A DNA stretch of 64,000 nt from Bacteroides fragilis NCTC 9343 (GCF_000025985.1 NC_003228.3:868001-932000); one strand, 5' to 3'; counted from the stretch's first letter, positions 18,459 through 26,704 are shown. Made by a program: numbers and translations. The notes: generated from the sequence alone by a model not told the origin.

Positions 18459-19286
18459 ATGGAACTATCAGCCAATTATATCAAACGAATTGAAATAGAC
18501 GGATTATGGGACCGTTTCAATATAGTCTGGGACCTTCGTCCGGATGTCAATATACTATCCGGAATCAATGGAGTTGGAAAAACCACTATCCTGAATCGAT
18601 CGGTCGGGTATCTCGAGCAACTGTCGGGTGAAGTGAAGAGTGATGAAAAAAACGGAGTACATATCTTTTTCGACAATCCCGAAGCTACTTACATTCCTTA
18701 TGATGTTATCCGTAGTTACGATCGTCCGCTTATTATGGGGGATTTCACAGCCCGTATGGCAGATAAGAATGTAAAGTCCGAACTCGACTGGCAACTCTAT
18801 CTGTTGCAGCGCCGTTATCTGGATTATCAAGTCAATATAGGCAATAAGATGATCGAGCTGTTGAGCAGCAATAACGAGGAAGAACGTAGTAAAGCAGCCA
18901 CGCTTTCCATTGCTAAACGTCGTTTTCAAGACATGGTTGACGAACTATTCAGCTATACCCGTAAAAAAATAGACCGTAGACGCAATGATATTGCTTTCTA
19001 TCAGGATGGTGAACTTCTGTTTCCTTATAAACTTTCTTCCGGTGAAAAGCAGATGTTAGTTATTCTGCTTACTGTACTTGTACAGGATAATGCCCATTGC
19101 GTATTGTTCATGGACGAGCCCGAAGCTTCTTTGCATATCGAATGGCAGCAAAAGCTGATATCGATGATCCGTGAACTGAATCCGAATGTGCAGATTATAC
19201 TAACGACACATTCTCCTGCAGTGATCATGGAAGGATGGCTCGATGCTGTGACCGAAGTAAGTGATATTGCAACCAGCTATAAGTAG
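18459..19286 (+). CDS. ABC-type AAA ATPase (partner of DUF4435 protein)
   Basis: The 275-residue cytoplasmic ATPase has Walker A GINGVGKTT (35-43), the ABC signature LSSGEKQ (192-198), Walker B CVLFMDEPEASLH (214-226) and the switch histidine in TTHSP (249-253). It has no long coiled coil, so it is a compact ABC/OLD-like ATPase and not an SMC protein. The next gene, 21 bp downstream, encodes a DUF4435 TOPRIM-like protein. This pairing matches the architecture of the PARIS anti-phage system (AriA ATPase, AriB DUF4435), although AriA is larger as I recall. A defence role is plausible but not shown; the pair may also be a conserved core module. Confidence 0.88.
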   Translation: MELSANYIKRIEIDGLWDRFNIVWDLRPDVNILSGINGVGKTTILNRSVGYLEQLSGEVKSDEKNGVHIFFDNPEATYIPYDVIRSYDRPLIMGDFTARMADKNVKSELDWQLYLLQRRYLDYQVNIGNKMIELLSSNNEEERSKAATLSIAKRRFQDMVDELFSYTRKKIDRRRNDIAFYQDGELLFPYKLSSGEKQMLVILLTVLVQDNAHCVLFMDEPEASLHIEWQQKLISMIRELNPNVQIILTTHSPAVIMEGWLDAVTEVSDIATSYK

Positions 19287-19307
19287 GATTTAACTAAAAC
19301 ACGACCT

Positions 19308-20324
19308 ATGGCAATCAGTCTCAAAGACAATCTGACTTCTTCCTATTTCAATGCTGCTCATAAGTTATACTCTAAAAAGGCGCGCCGCCGGATTGTAGCT
19401 TATGTTGAGAGTTATGACGATGTAGCTTTCTGGCGTACACTGCTTGAGGAGTTTGAGGACGAAGAACATTATTTTCAGGTGATGCTTCCTTCGGCTACAT
19501 CTTTGGCTAAAGGCAAGAAAATGGTACTGATGAATACCCTTAATACGGCCGAGTTAGGCAAAAGTCTGATTGCCTGTGTGGATAGCGATTATGACTTTTT
19601 GTTGCAAGGAGCTACTGCTACTTCACGTAAAATTAATCGTAATAGATATATTTTTCAGACCTATGCTTATGCTATTGAAAACTATCATTGTTATGCCGAT
19701 AGCTTGCATGAGGTCTGTGTGCAAGCCACTTTGAACGACAGACACCTGATTGACTTCAATGAGTTTATGAAACGATACTCTCAGATTGCTTATCCACTTT
19801 TCCTGTGGTCTGTCTGGTTTTATCGTCGTCATGATACTTATACGTTTACTATGAGTGAATTCAATGCCTGTGTTCGTTTGCACGATGTCAGCTTGAGGCA
19901 TCCGGAACGTTCTTTGGAGGCAGTGAGGCGTTCGGTAACGTCTAAACTTTCTGAGTTATCCACGCGTTTTCCACAAGGTATCGAAGAGGTCGATAAGTTA
20001 TCGGTCGAATTAAAAGGACTTGGAGTGCTTCCTGACACAACATATCTGTTTATTCAGGGGCATCACATCATGGACAATGTCGTGATGAAAGTATTGACTC
20101 CCGTTTGTACAGCCCTGCGACGCGAACGGGAACAAGAAATCAAAAAATTGGCGGAACATGACGAACAATTTCATAATGAACTGACTTGTTATCAAAACAG
20201 TCAGGTCAATGTGGAGGTAATGCTTCGCAAAAATAGTGCTTACAAAGATTTATACCTTTATCAATGGTTGAAAGAAGACATAAAAGAGTTTTTATATGGA
20301 ACAGATAACCGAAAAAATAAATGA
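19308..20324 (+). CDS. DUF4435 protein with TOPRIM-like nuclease motifs
   Basis: The 338-residue protein has VESYDD (33-38) and CVDSDYD (90-96), matching the glutamate and DxD acidic positions of a TOPRIM fold, as in DUF4435 proteins such as AriB of PARIS. It follows an ABC-type ATPase by 21 bp and overlaps the MscS-like gene by 29 bp, so the three are probably co-transcribed. Metal-dependent nuclease activity is expected from family knowledge if the acidic residues are functional. The coupling to a mechanosensitive channel gene argues for a stable chromosomal setting and not a mobile one. Confidence 0.8.
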   Translation: MAISLKDNLTSSYFNAAHKLYSKKARRRIVAYVESYDDVAFWRTLLEEFEDEEHYFQVMLPSATSLAKGKKMVLMNTLNTAELGKSLIACVDSDYDFLLQGATATSRKINRNRYIFQTYAYAIENYHCYADSLHEVCVQATLNDRHLIDFNEFMKRYSQIAYPLFLWSVWFYRRHDTYTFTMSEFNACVRLHDVSLRHPERSLEAVRRSVTSKLSELSTRFPQGIEEVDKLSVELKGLGVLPDTTYLFIQGHHIMDNVVMKVLTPVCTALRREREQEIKKLAEHDEQFHNELTCYQNSQVNVEVMLRKNSAYKDLYLYQWLKEDIKEFLYGTDNRKNK

Positions 20325-21543
20325 CTTATTCGTTTCCTGGGGATTTGACTCCAGTGAAGTAGGTCCCATTATGACACTGGTACTGATTATTGGCATTGCC
20401 TTTTTAGCCGATCTTATTTGTCGTAACATTCTTTTAAGAGTAGTTGCCAAACTAGTGAAAAAGACCAAAGCAACCTGGGATGATATTGTGTTCGACCGTA
20501 AAGTTTTGATTTACCTCAGTCATCTTGTCCCTCCCATCATTATTTATGTGTTGATTCCTTTGGCTATTCCGAATGTAAGTGCCCTCGATTTTATCCGTCG
20601 TATCTGCATGATTTATATCATTGCGGTTTTTCTGCGTTTTATCAGTGCATTTCTGTCGGCTGTTTATCATGTATACAGTGAGCGAGAACAGTTTCGTGAT
20701 CGACCATTGAAAGGTTTGTTGCAAACGGCACAAGTGATACTATTTTTCATTGGAGGAATTGTTGTTATCAGTGTATTGATAGATAAATCTCCGATGGTAT
20801 TGCTCACCGGGCTTGGTGCTTCGGCTGCCATCCTGATGTTGGTGTTTAAAGACAGTATCATGGGATTTGTGTCCGGCATTCAACTTTCTGCAAATAATAT
20901 GCTGAAAGTAGGTGACTGGATTGCTATGCCCAAATACGGAGCCGACGGTACGGTGATTGAAGTGACGCTCAATACGGTGAAAGTGCGCAATTGGGACAAT
21001 ACCATCACTACCATCCCTCCCTATCTGCTGGTCAGCGATTCTTTTCAGAATTGGCGGGGTATGCAAGAGTCCGGTGGACGGCGTGTGAAGCGTTCTATCA
21101 ATATCGATATGAACAGTGTAAGATTCTGTACCTCCGAAATGTTGGCTAAATATAAGAAAATCCAATTGTTGACCGATTATGTGGAGCAGACCGAGCAGGT
21201 GGTGAAAGAGTATAATAAAGAACATCACATAGACAACTCTATTTTGGTCAATGGGCGACGTCAGACCAATCTCGGAGTATTCCGTGCCTATCTGACCAAC
21301 TACTTGAAAAGTCTTCCCGATGTCAATAAGAACCTCACTTGTATGGTACGGTATCTTCAGCCCACCGAACAAGGTATTCCGGTCGAACTTTACTTTTTTT
21401 CTGCTGTGAAAGAGTGGGTACCTTACGAAGGAATTCAGGCCGATGTATTCGATCATCTGCTTGCCATTGTTCCGGAATTTGGTTTGCGCGTATTCCAGAA
21501 TCCTACGGGAGAAGATTTTCGGGAGTGGAATAGAAGAAATTAA
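20296..21543 (+). CDS. MscS-family mechanosensitive channel
   Basis: The 415-residue protein has about five hydrophobic segments, then the MscS pore and beta-domain signature (TGLGASAAILMLVFKDSI, followed by VGDWIAMPKYGADGTV and NTVKVRNWDNTITTIP). The length resembles YbdG-type channels more than the 286-residue MscS. It relieves osmotic downshock at the inner membrane. The start at 20296 lies inside the end of the DUF4435 gene, a 29-bp overlap. Confidence 0.9.
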   Translation: MEQITEKINDLFVSWGFDSSEVGPIMTLVLIIGIAFLADLICRNILLRVVAKLVKKTKATWDDIVFDRKVLIYLSHLVPPIIIYVLIPLAIPNVSALDFIRRICMIYIIAVFLRFISAFLSAVYHVYSEREQFRDRPLKGLLQTAQVILFFIGGIVVISVLIDKSPMVLLTGLGASAAILMLVFKDSIMGFVSGIQLSANNMLKVGDWIAMPKYGADGTVIEVTLNTVKVRNWDNTITTIPPYLLVSDSFQNWRGMQESGGRRVKRSINIDMNSVRFCTSEMLAKYKKIQLLTDYVEQTEQVVKEYNKEHHIDNSILVNGRRQTNLGVFRAYLTNYLKSLPDVNKNLTCMVRYLQPTEQGIPVELYFFSAVKEWVPYEGIQADVFDHLLAIVPEFGLRVFQNPTGEDFREWNRRN

Positions 21544-21553
21544 AAAAGTGTGT

Positions 21554-21561
21554 TATATTTG
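21554..21561 (+). promoter_or_regulatory. -7 promoter box of the AraC gene
   Basis: TATATTTG matches TAnnTTTG exactly. Its last base is the first base of a GTG that could be taken as a start (21561), so the ATG at 21585 is the likely start. Confidence 0.55.
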
Positions 21562-21584
21562 TGGCTAATAATACTATATTAGCT

Positions 21585-22478
21585 ATGAATGCACTACAAA
21601 GCAACATTATTCGGGAGATCACTCCGTTGTCCGATAAGGATTGTTTCTACATTGCCGAACGGTATAAAACGGAGTTTACTTATCCCATTCACAATCATGC
21701 CGAATTTGAGCTGAACTTTACGGAGAAAGCAGCCGGTGTGCGACGGATCGTCGGTGATTCGGCAGAAGTGATCAGTGATTATGATTTGGTTCTGATTACC
21801 GGAAAAGATCTGGAACATGTATGGGAACAACATGATTGTCATTCGAAAGAGATCCGTGAAATAACGATTCAGTTCTCTTCCGATCTTTTCTTCAAAAGTT
21901 TTATCAATAAGAATCAGTTCGATTCTATTCGTGATATGCTTGAGAAAGCTCAGAAAGGTCTTTGTTTTCCGATGTCCGCCATCCTGAAAATTTATCCCCT
22001 TCTCGATACGCTGGCATCCGAGAAACAGGGGTTTTATGCTGTCATCAAGTTCTTGACCATACTTTATGAACTGTCACTTTTCAATGAAGAGGCCCGTACG
22101 TTGTCAAGTTCTTCCTTCGCGAAAATCGGCATTCATTCGGATAGCCGCCGTGTGCAGAAAGTGCAGGAATATATTAATGCCCATTATCAGGAAGAGATCC
22201 GCCTGAATCAGCTGGCTGATATGGTAGGAATGACTCCGGTATCTTTCAGTCGCTTCTTTAAATTGCGTACCGGTAAGAATCTTTCGGACTATATCATTGA
22301 CATTCGTTTGGGGTTTGCTGCCCGCCTGCTGGTTGATTCTACTATGTCTATTGCTGAAATCTGTTATGAATGCGGGTTTAATAATCTTTCTAATTTCAAT
22401 CGGATCTTCAAGAAAAAGAAAGAATGTTCGCCCAAAGAGTTTCGTGAAAACTACAGGAAGAAAAAGAAACTGGTATAA
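21585..22478 (+). CDS. AraC-family transcriptional regulator
   Basis: The 297-residue protein has an N-terminal cupin-like ligand domain (FTYPIHNHAEFELNF) and a C-terminal pair of helix-turn-helix motifs (RLNQLADMVGMTPVSFSRFF, then ICYECGFNNLSNFNRIFKK). It binds DNA and responds to an unknown small molecule. It ends 2 bp from the convergent hipT gene with no visible terminator between them. No target can be assigned from the window. Confidence 0.9.
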   Translation: MNALQSNIIREITPLSDKDCFYIAERYKTEFTYPIHNHAEFELNFTEKAAGVRRIVGDSAEVISDYDLVLITGKDLEHVWEQHDCHSKEIREITIQFSSDLFFKSFINKNQFDSIRDMLEKAQKGLCFPMSAILKIYPLLDTLASEKQGFYAVIKFLTILYELSLFNEEARTLSSSSFAKIGIHSDSRRVQKVQEYINAHYQEEIRLNQLADMVGMTPVSFSRFFKLRTGKNLSDYIIDIRLGFAARLLVDSTMSIAEICYECGFNNLSNFNRIFKKKKECSPKEFRENYRKKKKLV

Positions 22479-22480
22479 TT

Positions 22481-23491
22481 TTATGTAGGAATGCCTACCG
22501 AAAGATAGGAATCTTTTCTCATTTGGTAATGGAGTAAATATTGTTTCTTTAATTGATTCGGTAAAAATGATTTTTCGACTAAATCTTGTACTTGTTCTGC
22601 CTTTTGGCAAAAGCTTATTAGCTCTTTATGAACTCTTTTGGGGGGAATGCCGATGCGGATACCAAATTCTATGAATTCTTTTCCTGTAACCGCACCGTCA
22701 TTTCCGTTTAACGTATTCTCTTTAAACAAGCCACGTTGTAAAGCAAATACATGATCATCAAAAATATGCAGTCTGGTATTTAGCAAATCATATGCCGGAG
22801 CAAGTATAAAATCTCCAGAAGGAGTTTCTAACAAAGAGAAATTTTTAGCATGAGCATCTCCATTTGAAAAAAGGAAGTTGAAAATAACTAATCGAAAGAA
22901 TTTTAGAACCTCTACAGATGATGCTGAGACGTACTGTTTGATAATATCCGCCATCTCTTCATAACTTAATACATCATATTTGTAGTTGGGACCTTTATTC
23001 CCCTTTGATATTCCGGCTAAAGAAGCAAAATCTTCTTTTCTGAATTTTCTTCCATTGGGTGCAATGTCAAAACGTCGTGTGATATAGGCAGGTTCATCAT
23101 TTTGAAAAAAACAGAGCCCATTGGCTGCTGTAGGAATATTGTAAACTTGCGAGGCTATTTGCATGGTTAAGTGTTCATTGGCCGGACTTATCTCTTTGTT
23201 GGCATATTCAGAAAGTTTGGTTTTAAGTAACAATGTGGCTTGCTCCTGTTCCAGTGATAGTCTCATTTGCCCATTATCTACTACAAGAGAGTATTTTTGT
23301 TGAGCTCCGGATATAGACATGTGTTTGTTGTTATTCTGAAATTCTTTTTGTTCCGTTTCATTATTGTCCATGCCATTGTATGGCAGTATATGGTTTACCT
23401 TTTGGCTATTGAACAGCTCTTTCAATGCAACAGGCGAATAGGTTGAGAATCCCTTTTGTAAAGTAGAAGGACAGCAAGTTAATTCAATCAT
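22481..23491 (-). CDS. hipT: HipT-like Ser/Thr kinase toxin
   Basis: The 336-residue protein corresponds to HipA without its N-terminal subdomain. The Gly-rich loop region carries SISGAQQKYSL, with serines 59 and 61 as an S-x-S pair, matching the two regulatory phosphoserines described for E. coli HipT. The catalytic loop is SNGDAHAKN (Asp212) and the metal-binding segment is APAYDLLNT (Asp235). HipT phosphorylates tryptophanyl-tRNA synthetase in E. coli; the target here is unknown. It overlaps hipS by 8 bp. The tripartite order hipB-hipS-hipT matches HipBST. Confidence 0.85.
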   Translation of the reverse strand: MIELTCCPSTLQKGFSTYSPVALKELFNSQKVNHILPYNGMDNNETEQKEFQNNNKHMSISGAQQKYSLVVDNGQMRLSLEQEQATLLLKTKLSEYANKEISPANEHLTMQIASQVYNIPTAANGLCFFQNDEPAYITRRFDIAPNGRKFRKEDFASLAGISKGNKGPNYKYDVLSYEEMADIIKQYVSASSVEVLKFFRLVIFNFLFSNGDAHAKNFSLLETPSGDFILAPAYDLLNTRLHIFDDHVFALQRGLFKENTLNGNDGAVTGKEFIEFGIRIGIPPKRVHKELISFCQKAEQVQDLVEKSFLPNQLKKQYLLHYQMRKDSYLSVGIPT

Positions 23492-23813
23492 AGTCGAGAG
23501 GTTTTATGGTTACAGCCCCAGCCGTGTCGGTATGTGCTGTAGCTAATAAAATACCAAAATCATCTTTTTCATCAATCTGCAATAATCTTGCCTGAACGAT
23601 GCGGTTGTGCCCTTCTGACAGCATGTTGGCAAAAAAAGGAAATAGATAATGGGAAGTATATTCCTGTTGTTGTTTTGTCAATGTCAGGCTTATGGAGGGC
23701 TTTGATGGATCATTGAAATATTCGTCATCATAGCGAAATTTATATTCGTTAGAAGATAATTCCGTAATAATGCCTACCCGTTCTTTATTCAAGTATACGA
23801 CTCCTTGTCTCAT
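23484..23813 (-). CDS. hipS: HipS-like protein (stand-alone HipA N-terminal subdomain)
   Basis: The 109-residue protein matches the HipA N-subdomain 1: GVVYLNKERVGIITEL at the start, FPFFANMLSEGHNR in the middle and ILLATAHTDTAGAV near the end. In E. coli HipBST this separate subunit, and not HipB, neutralises the kinase. The gene overlaps hipB by 4 bp and hipT by 8 bp, indicating tight translational coupling. The assignment as antitoxin is inferred from the split architecture. Confidence 0.82.
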   Translation of the reverse strand: MRQGVVYLNKERVGIITELSSNEYKFRYDDEYFNDPSKPSISLTLTKQQQEYTSHYLFPFFANMLSEGHNRIVQARLLQIDEKDDFGILLATAHTDTAGAVTIKPLDYD

Positions 23814-24022
23814 AGATGTCCCTCCTTATTTTTAATTTTCAGAGAAAGTTCTAATCCTAATACCTCCAATATGGCATAGAGCTTTTGAAAATTAATATTT
23901 ATTTCTCCATTTTCAATTTTTGTTATAGTATTGATACTGATTTGTGCTAAATCGGCAAGTGTTTGCTGATTTATACCCAACATTTTTCTTCGTTGGCGAA
24001 TCTGTATTCCAATTTGTTTCAT
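23810..24022 (-). CDS. hipB: HipB-like XRE antitoxin/repressor
   Basis: From the ATG at 24022 the product is 70 residues, almost entirely one XRE helix-turn-helix (IRQRRKMLGINQQTLADLAQ, then INTITKIENGEININFQKLY). A start at 24091 is rejected because it lies upstream of the predicted promoter and would translate the operator DNA. HipB proteins repress their own operon through palindromic operators, and three such palindromes lie immediately upstream. Confidence 0.88.
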   Translation of the reverse strand: MKQIGIQIRQRRKMLGINQQTLADLAQISINTITKIENGEININFQKLYAILEVLGLELSLKIKNKEGHL

Positions 24023-24166
24023 ATTCCCAATATATTGTGAATTTGAAACAAAAATACTAAGTATTTGTTTGATAAGCAAGGAAATTCCCAATATATTGTG
24101 AATTTGAGCTTTTTGTGGCTTGAGTTATGTACCTTTATCATGAAATTCACAATATATTGTGAATTT
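24023..24166 (-). promoter_or_regulatory. hip promoter with three operator palindromes at 61-bp spacing
   Basis: The core CAATATATTGTGAATTTG occurs at 24028-24045, 24089-24106 and 24149-24166. The third copy is a perfect 24-bp palindrome with half-site TATTGTGAATTT (24143-24166); the other two are imperfect, sharing ATTCCC at the left. Centres are at 24032/33, 24093/94 and 24154/155, so both intervals are exactly 61 bp, about six helical turns. On the minus strand TATTTTTG (24049-24056) and TTG (24077-24079), 20 bp apart, form the promoter between copies 1 and 2. Transcription would start near 24042, inside copy 1. Confidence 0.85.
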
Positions 24167-24511
24167 GATTACGGCTATTTGTACTTTTGATTTTAGAATG
24201 ACAGAGATTTCTTTTTGTTTGTAGAGTGTTTCTCAATTAACATTGTTAACTCCATTTCTCCGTTATTTTATTCTTGTGTGCAAATAACAAGCCTTTTGCA
24301 TTGAAAACACTTGCTATTTGCATTTAAAGAACAAGCTTTAACGTAGCGTTAAAACAAAGCTTTGGGCGAGAGAAATCTTGTGCTTTAAAAACACTGTGTT
24401 TTAGTTCGTTAAGCACACTTTTTACTTCTTTGTTTCACTGAATCCTTTTCTGGTCAAAAGCCTGTATACTTGCTTTTTTGTCAACTACAAATAGGGGACT
24501 GACACTCTCTG
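24167..24511. other. Gene-free interval with nested inverted repeats
   Basis: No convincing gene is present. TTTAACG-TAG-CGTTAAA (24337-24353) is a perfect hairpin. A nested structure has an outer arm TGTGCTT (24379-24385) with AAGCACA (24411-24417) and an inner arm AAAACAC-T-GTGTTTT (24388-24402). These may be transcript ends or protein sites between the hip operon and the leftward capsule-side genes. Confidence 0.45.
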
Positions 24512-25384
24512 CTACCTTCTTTTCGTCTTGTTTAGCGCCGCTATCAGGTATCTTCCTTTGGCTCCGATGTCGCTCCAGCAAGTGTTGGCAATCAGTTTCC
24601 ATACCGTCGTTCCCTTCCTCCCATAGTCCGACAGCCTGAGTATGGAGTTTACTTCCCCGGTGTCGGTAATGCTCAATCTCTTTAGCGTGTCCATCAGTCC
24701 CGAGTAATTGTGCGTCATTGTATTGAAGGCGTATCCCGGTATCGGGAGATAAGCAGAATCCCCCTTCCGCTCTTCTTCCTCCCCTTTGGGGGGAGCTGAG
24801 GGGGGAAATTCTTTATTTTCCTCTGCTTTCTTTTCTTTTACTTTACTTTGTCCGGAATTGCATGCATTTTTTGCGTCAACGGCTACATGATGTACTACAT
24901 TTTTCGGGTTAACAGGTGTTTTTTCCTTTTTGAACAGCTCTGGTTGCTGAATTTCTTGTAGTGCCGGGGGAGTGTCGGCTTTTCCATTTTCTTTTTCCGG
25001 TTTCACCATCAGGTAAGGGAGCTCCGACAACTCTCTTTTCCTTCGCTTTGTCGCTTCCATCCATACTTTCTGTATACTTTCCGAAGTCAGTATTCCGTTT
25101 TCCTGATAACTGTTTCTGTCCAGTATTCCTTTGGTGAACAGAATCTCGATGATCCCCTGCACCTCTTCTGCCTGCACCTCTCTTCCTGCCTTGTTTGCGA
25201 AAATCAGGCATTGTTCTTCATCCCATCGTATGTAGTATCCCTCCTTGTAAATCTTACACATCAGTTTCAGCACAATTGCCGACCCTTTTATTCCATATTT
25301 TGCTTCTATCACTTCCATTGCGTTCTCTTCCATGAAGTTTACGCCCACCGGAAAATAATTGATCCCGTCGTATGCTATTGCCAT
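24512..25384 (-). CDS. DUF4373 (Lin1244/Lin1753-like N-terminal) protein
   Basis: The 290-residue protein begins with a domain typical of DUF4373 (YFPVGVNFMEENAMEVIEAK, then YGIKGSAIVLKLMCKIYKEG). This is a winged-helix-like N-terminus shared with phage replication-type proteins. A charged linker rich in Pro, Glu and Lys (about 125-210) precedes a C-terminal helical domain. Relatives stand upstream of Bacteroides capsule loci. Function is unknown. It is the last of three leftward genes that could be served by the invertible promoter in its present orientation. Confidence 0.8.
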   Translation of the reverse strand: MAIAYDGINYFPVGVNFMEENAMEVIEAKYGIKGSAIVLKLMCKIYKEGYYIRWDEEQCLIFANKAGREVQAEEVQGIIEILFTKGILDRNSYQENGILTSESIQKVWMEATKRRKRELSELPYLMVKPEKENGKADTPPALQEIQQPELFKKEKTPVNPKNVVHHVAVDAKNACNSGQSKVKEKKAEENKEFPPSAPPKGEEEERKGDSAYLPIPGYAFNTMTHNYSGLMDTLKRLSITDTGEVNSILRLSDYGRKGTTVWKLIANTCWSDIGAKGRYLIAALNKTKRR

Positions 25385-25526
25385 ATTTGTTTTTTTAGAT
25401 TAGTTGTTTGTACTTTCAATAATACATTTACCACAAATTACTCCGGATTTCCAAAGACGTTTTCACTTGATTCCTCAAAGTATAAATAATTCATCCGTGA
25501 AAATCCGTGTAATCTGTGGTGACGCC

Positions 25527-25874
25527 CTATACGATCGGTCTCCACTCCATGAAGTTCTCCACCTGGAATGTCGTCCATCGCTGTTCGTCCACATTCCAGT
25601 AGACTACTGCGCCTTCTATTTTTGTGGGATCATACTTCTTACGGAACTCCGCTTCGTAGTAAATCAATGTTGCTTTCACCAGTTGGAAACTCCCGTTTTG
25701 TTTTCGGTAAGCTACCGTCGCATGTCCATATTGCATATGGTCCAGGAGTGCTTCAAGTCGTTCTGCCATCCATTCGGCGCACGACTCGGTGTATCCTTTC
25801 TCGAAGACGATCCGTTTTTTCCATCTCAGTTTCATGGCTTCACTTTGTGATGCCGGGCTTTTCAACTTCTTCAT
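25527..25874 (-). CDS. Small protein with SH3-like beta-barrel (DUF2693-like)
   Basis: The 115-residue protein has a basic N-terminal helix (PASQSEAMKLRWKKRIVFEK) and a C-terminal half resembling DUF2693 (GSFQLVKATLIYYEAEF, then AVVYWNVDEQRWTTFQVENF). DUF2693 proteins have an SH3-like barrel and unknown role. It stands between the two other leftward small genes, with gaps of 99 and 142 bp. The 142-bp gap 25385-25526 shows nothing clear. Confidence 0.7.
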   Translation of the reverse strand: MKKLKSPASQSEAMKLRWKKRIVFEKGYTESCAEWMAERLEALLDHMQYGHATVAYRKQNGSFQLVKATLIYYEAEFRKKYDPTKIEGAVVYWNVDEQRWTTFQVENFMEWRPIV

Positions 25875-25973
25875 ATTATAATGATTTTAAAGTTTATAAA
25901 TTGTTTGTCGGCCCGAAGGTAGAGTGTTTGCCGATTAGGTTGGAGTATAATAATTCATGGTGTGTTTTCTTGT

Positions 25974-26204
25974 CTATTTTATGCCAATGGATTTATCTCG
26001 TAGCATTTCGTTCCAGATGGTGTTTGTTTCCTTTAGAATAGTGCTGAACTTCAATGGAATGAATATTCCATTTCGAATATTCCCTAATAGTTTTTTGTCG
26101 TCTATATATCGTGCTAATGCAACTTGTGATGTCTCCTTTTTTATACCCATTGCCCCATCTTGATAGAGTGTGATTAGTAGCTTTAAGCATTCGTAGTGTT
26201 TCAA
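25974..26204 (-). CDS. Hypothetical protein, probably cut short by a frameshift in an A9 tract
   Basis: The frame starting at TTG 26204 encodes 76 residues (LKHYECLKLLITLYQDGAMG at the start). The same frame is open upstream to about 26340 without an ATG. An ATG at 26343 opens another frame (MNYENKQQEEKK) that enters the long frame if the A9 run (plus-strand T9, 26307-26315) is read as A8, giving about 122 residues. The N-terminal part would be Lys/Asn-rich and basic, like a nucleic-acid-binding tail. I do not recognise a family. Either it is a slippage-controlled gene, an inactive allele, or a sequencing indel. Confidence 0.55.
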   Translation of the reverse strand: MKHYECLKLLITLYQDGAMGIKKETSQVALARYIDDKKLLGNIRNGIFIPLKFSTILKETNTIWNEMLRDKSIGIK

Positions 26205-26510
26205 AACAATCCCTTGTATGGGTTTCTCCTTTTTTCGTCCTCTGTTTGACTTAAGGTCTCTATTGTCAGAGATTTGCTTGTTGTCCGTTTTGTTTTTTTT
26301 GAATTCTTTTTTTTTCTTCTTGTTGTTTGTTTTCGTAGTTCATAATCTTTTTAATTTTAGTGATTTTTATTTGTATAAAATGTTGCAAAGGTATGAACGA
26401 AAAATTTAGTAAACTTACAAATATAAGATAAATTGTGGAGTTTAATTTCTTTTTGGAGGTAAGCTGTTGGCTTATAGTGAGATAATTTGTTTAAGGAGAG
26501 ATGTTTCAAA

Positions 26511-26530
26511 AAACGTTCGTCTATTTGAAC
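26511..26530. repeat. Left inverted repeat of the invertible promoter
   Basis: AAACGTTCGTCTATTTGAAC is repeated perfectly, inverted, at 26705-26724. It contains AAACGTTCGT, which fits the ARACGTWCGT core recognised by the Mpi serine recombinase that flips B. fragilis capsule promoters. Confidence 0.93.
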
Positions 26531-26531
26531 G

Positions 26532-26562
26532 CAAAGATAAGGGGTATTTTCATAATAGCAAA
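26532..26562 (-). promoter_or_regulatory. Invertible capsule promoter, present orientation leftward (OFF for upxY)
   Basis: On the minus strand TTTG (26559-26562) and TATCTTTG (26532-26539) are separated by 19 bp, a textbook Bacteroides promoter. It lies just inside the left inverted repeat of a 174-bp invertible segment (26531-26704). No forward TAnnTTTG is seen in the segment. Inversion would point the promoter at upxY with a start near 26710. Confidence 0.88.
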
Positions 26563-26704
26563 ATGTTTAATTAAAAAAAAGATTTGCACTCTTGCCTTTC
26601 TACCTTAATATATTAATTTCTAGATAGATATCTATGGATAAAAATCTCTTTTTTATCTGTCTGCTTTTATGTTTCGATACTGAAAAAATGAATACAAAAA
26701 TAGT

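Noticed and set aside
20740..21456. 238-residue minus-strand ORF inside the MscS gene
   Set aside because: Antisense shadow of a well-supported channel gene; no recognisable domain, low-quality His/Ile-rich composition.
21561..21584. GTG start for the AraC gene
   Set aside because: Its first base is the last base of the -7 box; the ATG at 21585 is downstream of the expected transcription start.
24023..24091. Longer HipB starting at 24091
   Set aside because: It would translate two operator copies and start upstream of the promoter.
24023..24166. CRISPR array
   Set aside because: Only three palindromic units, in a toxin-antitoxin promoter, with no cas genes; operator sites explain them better.
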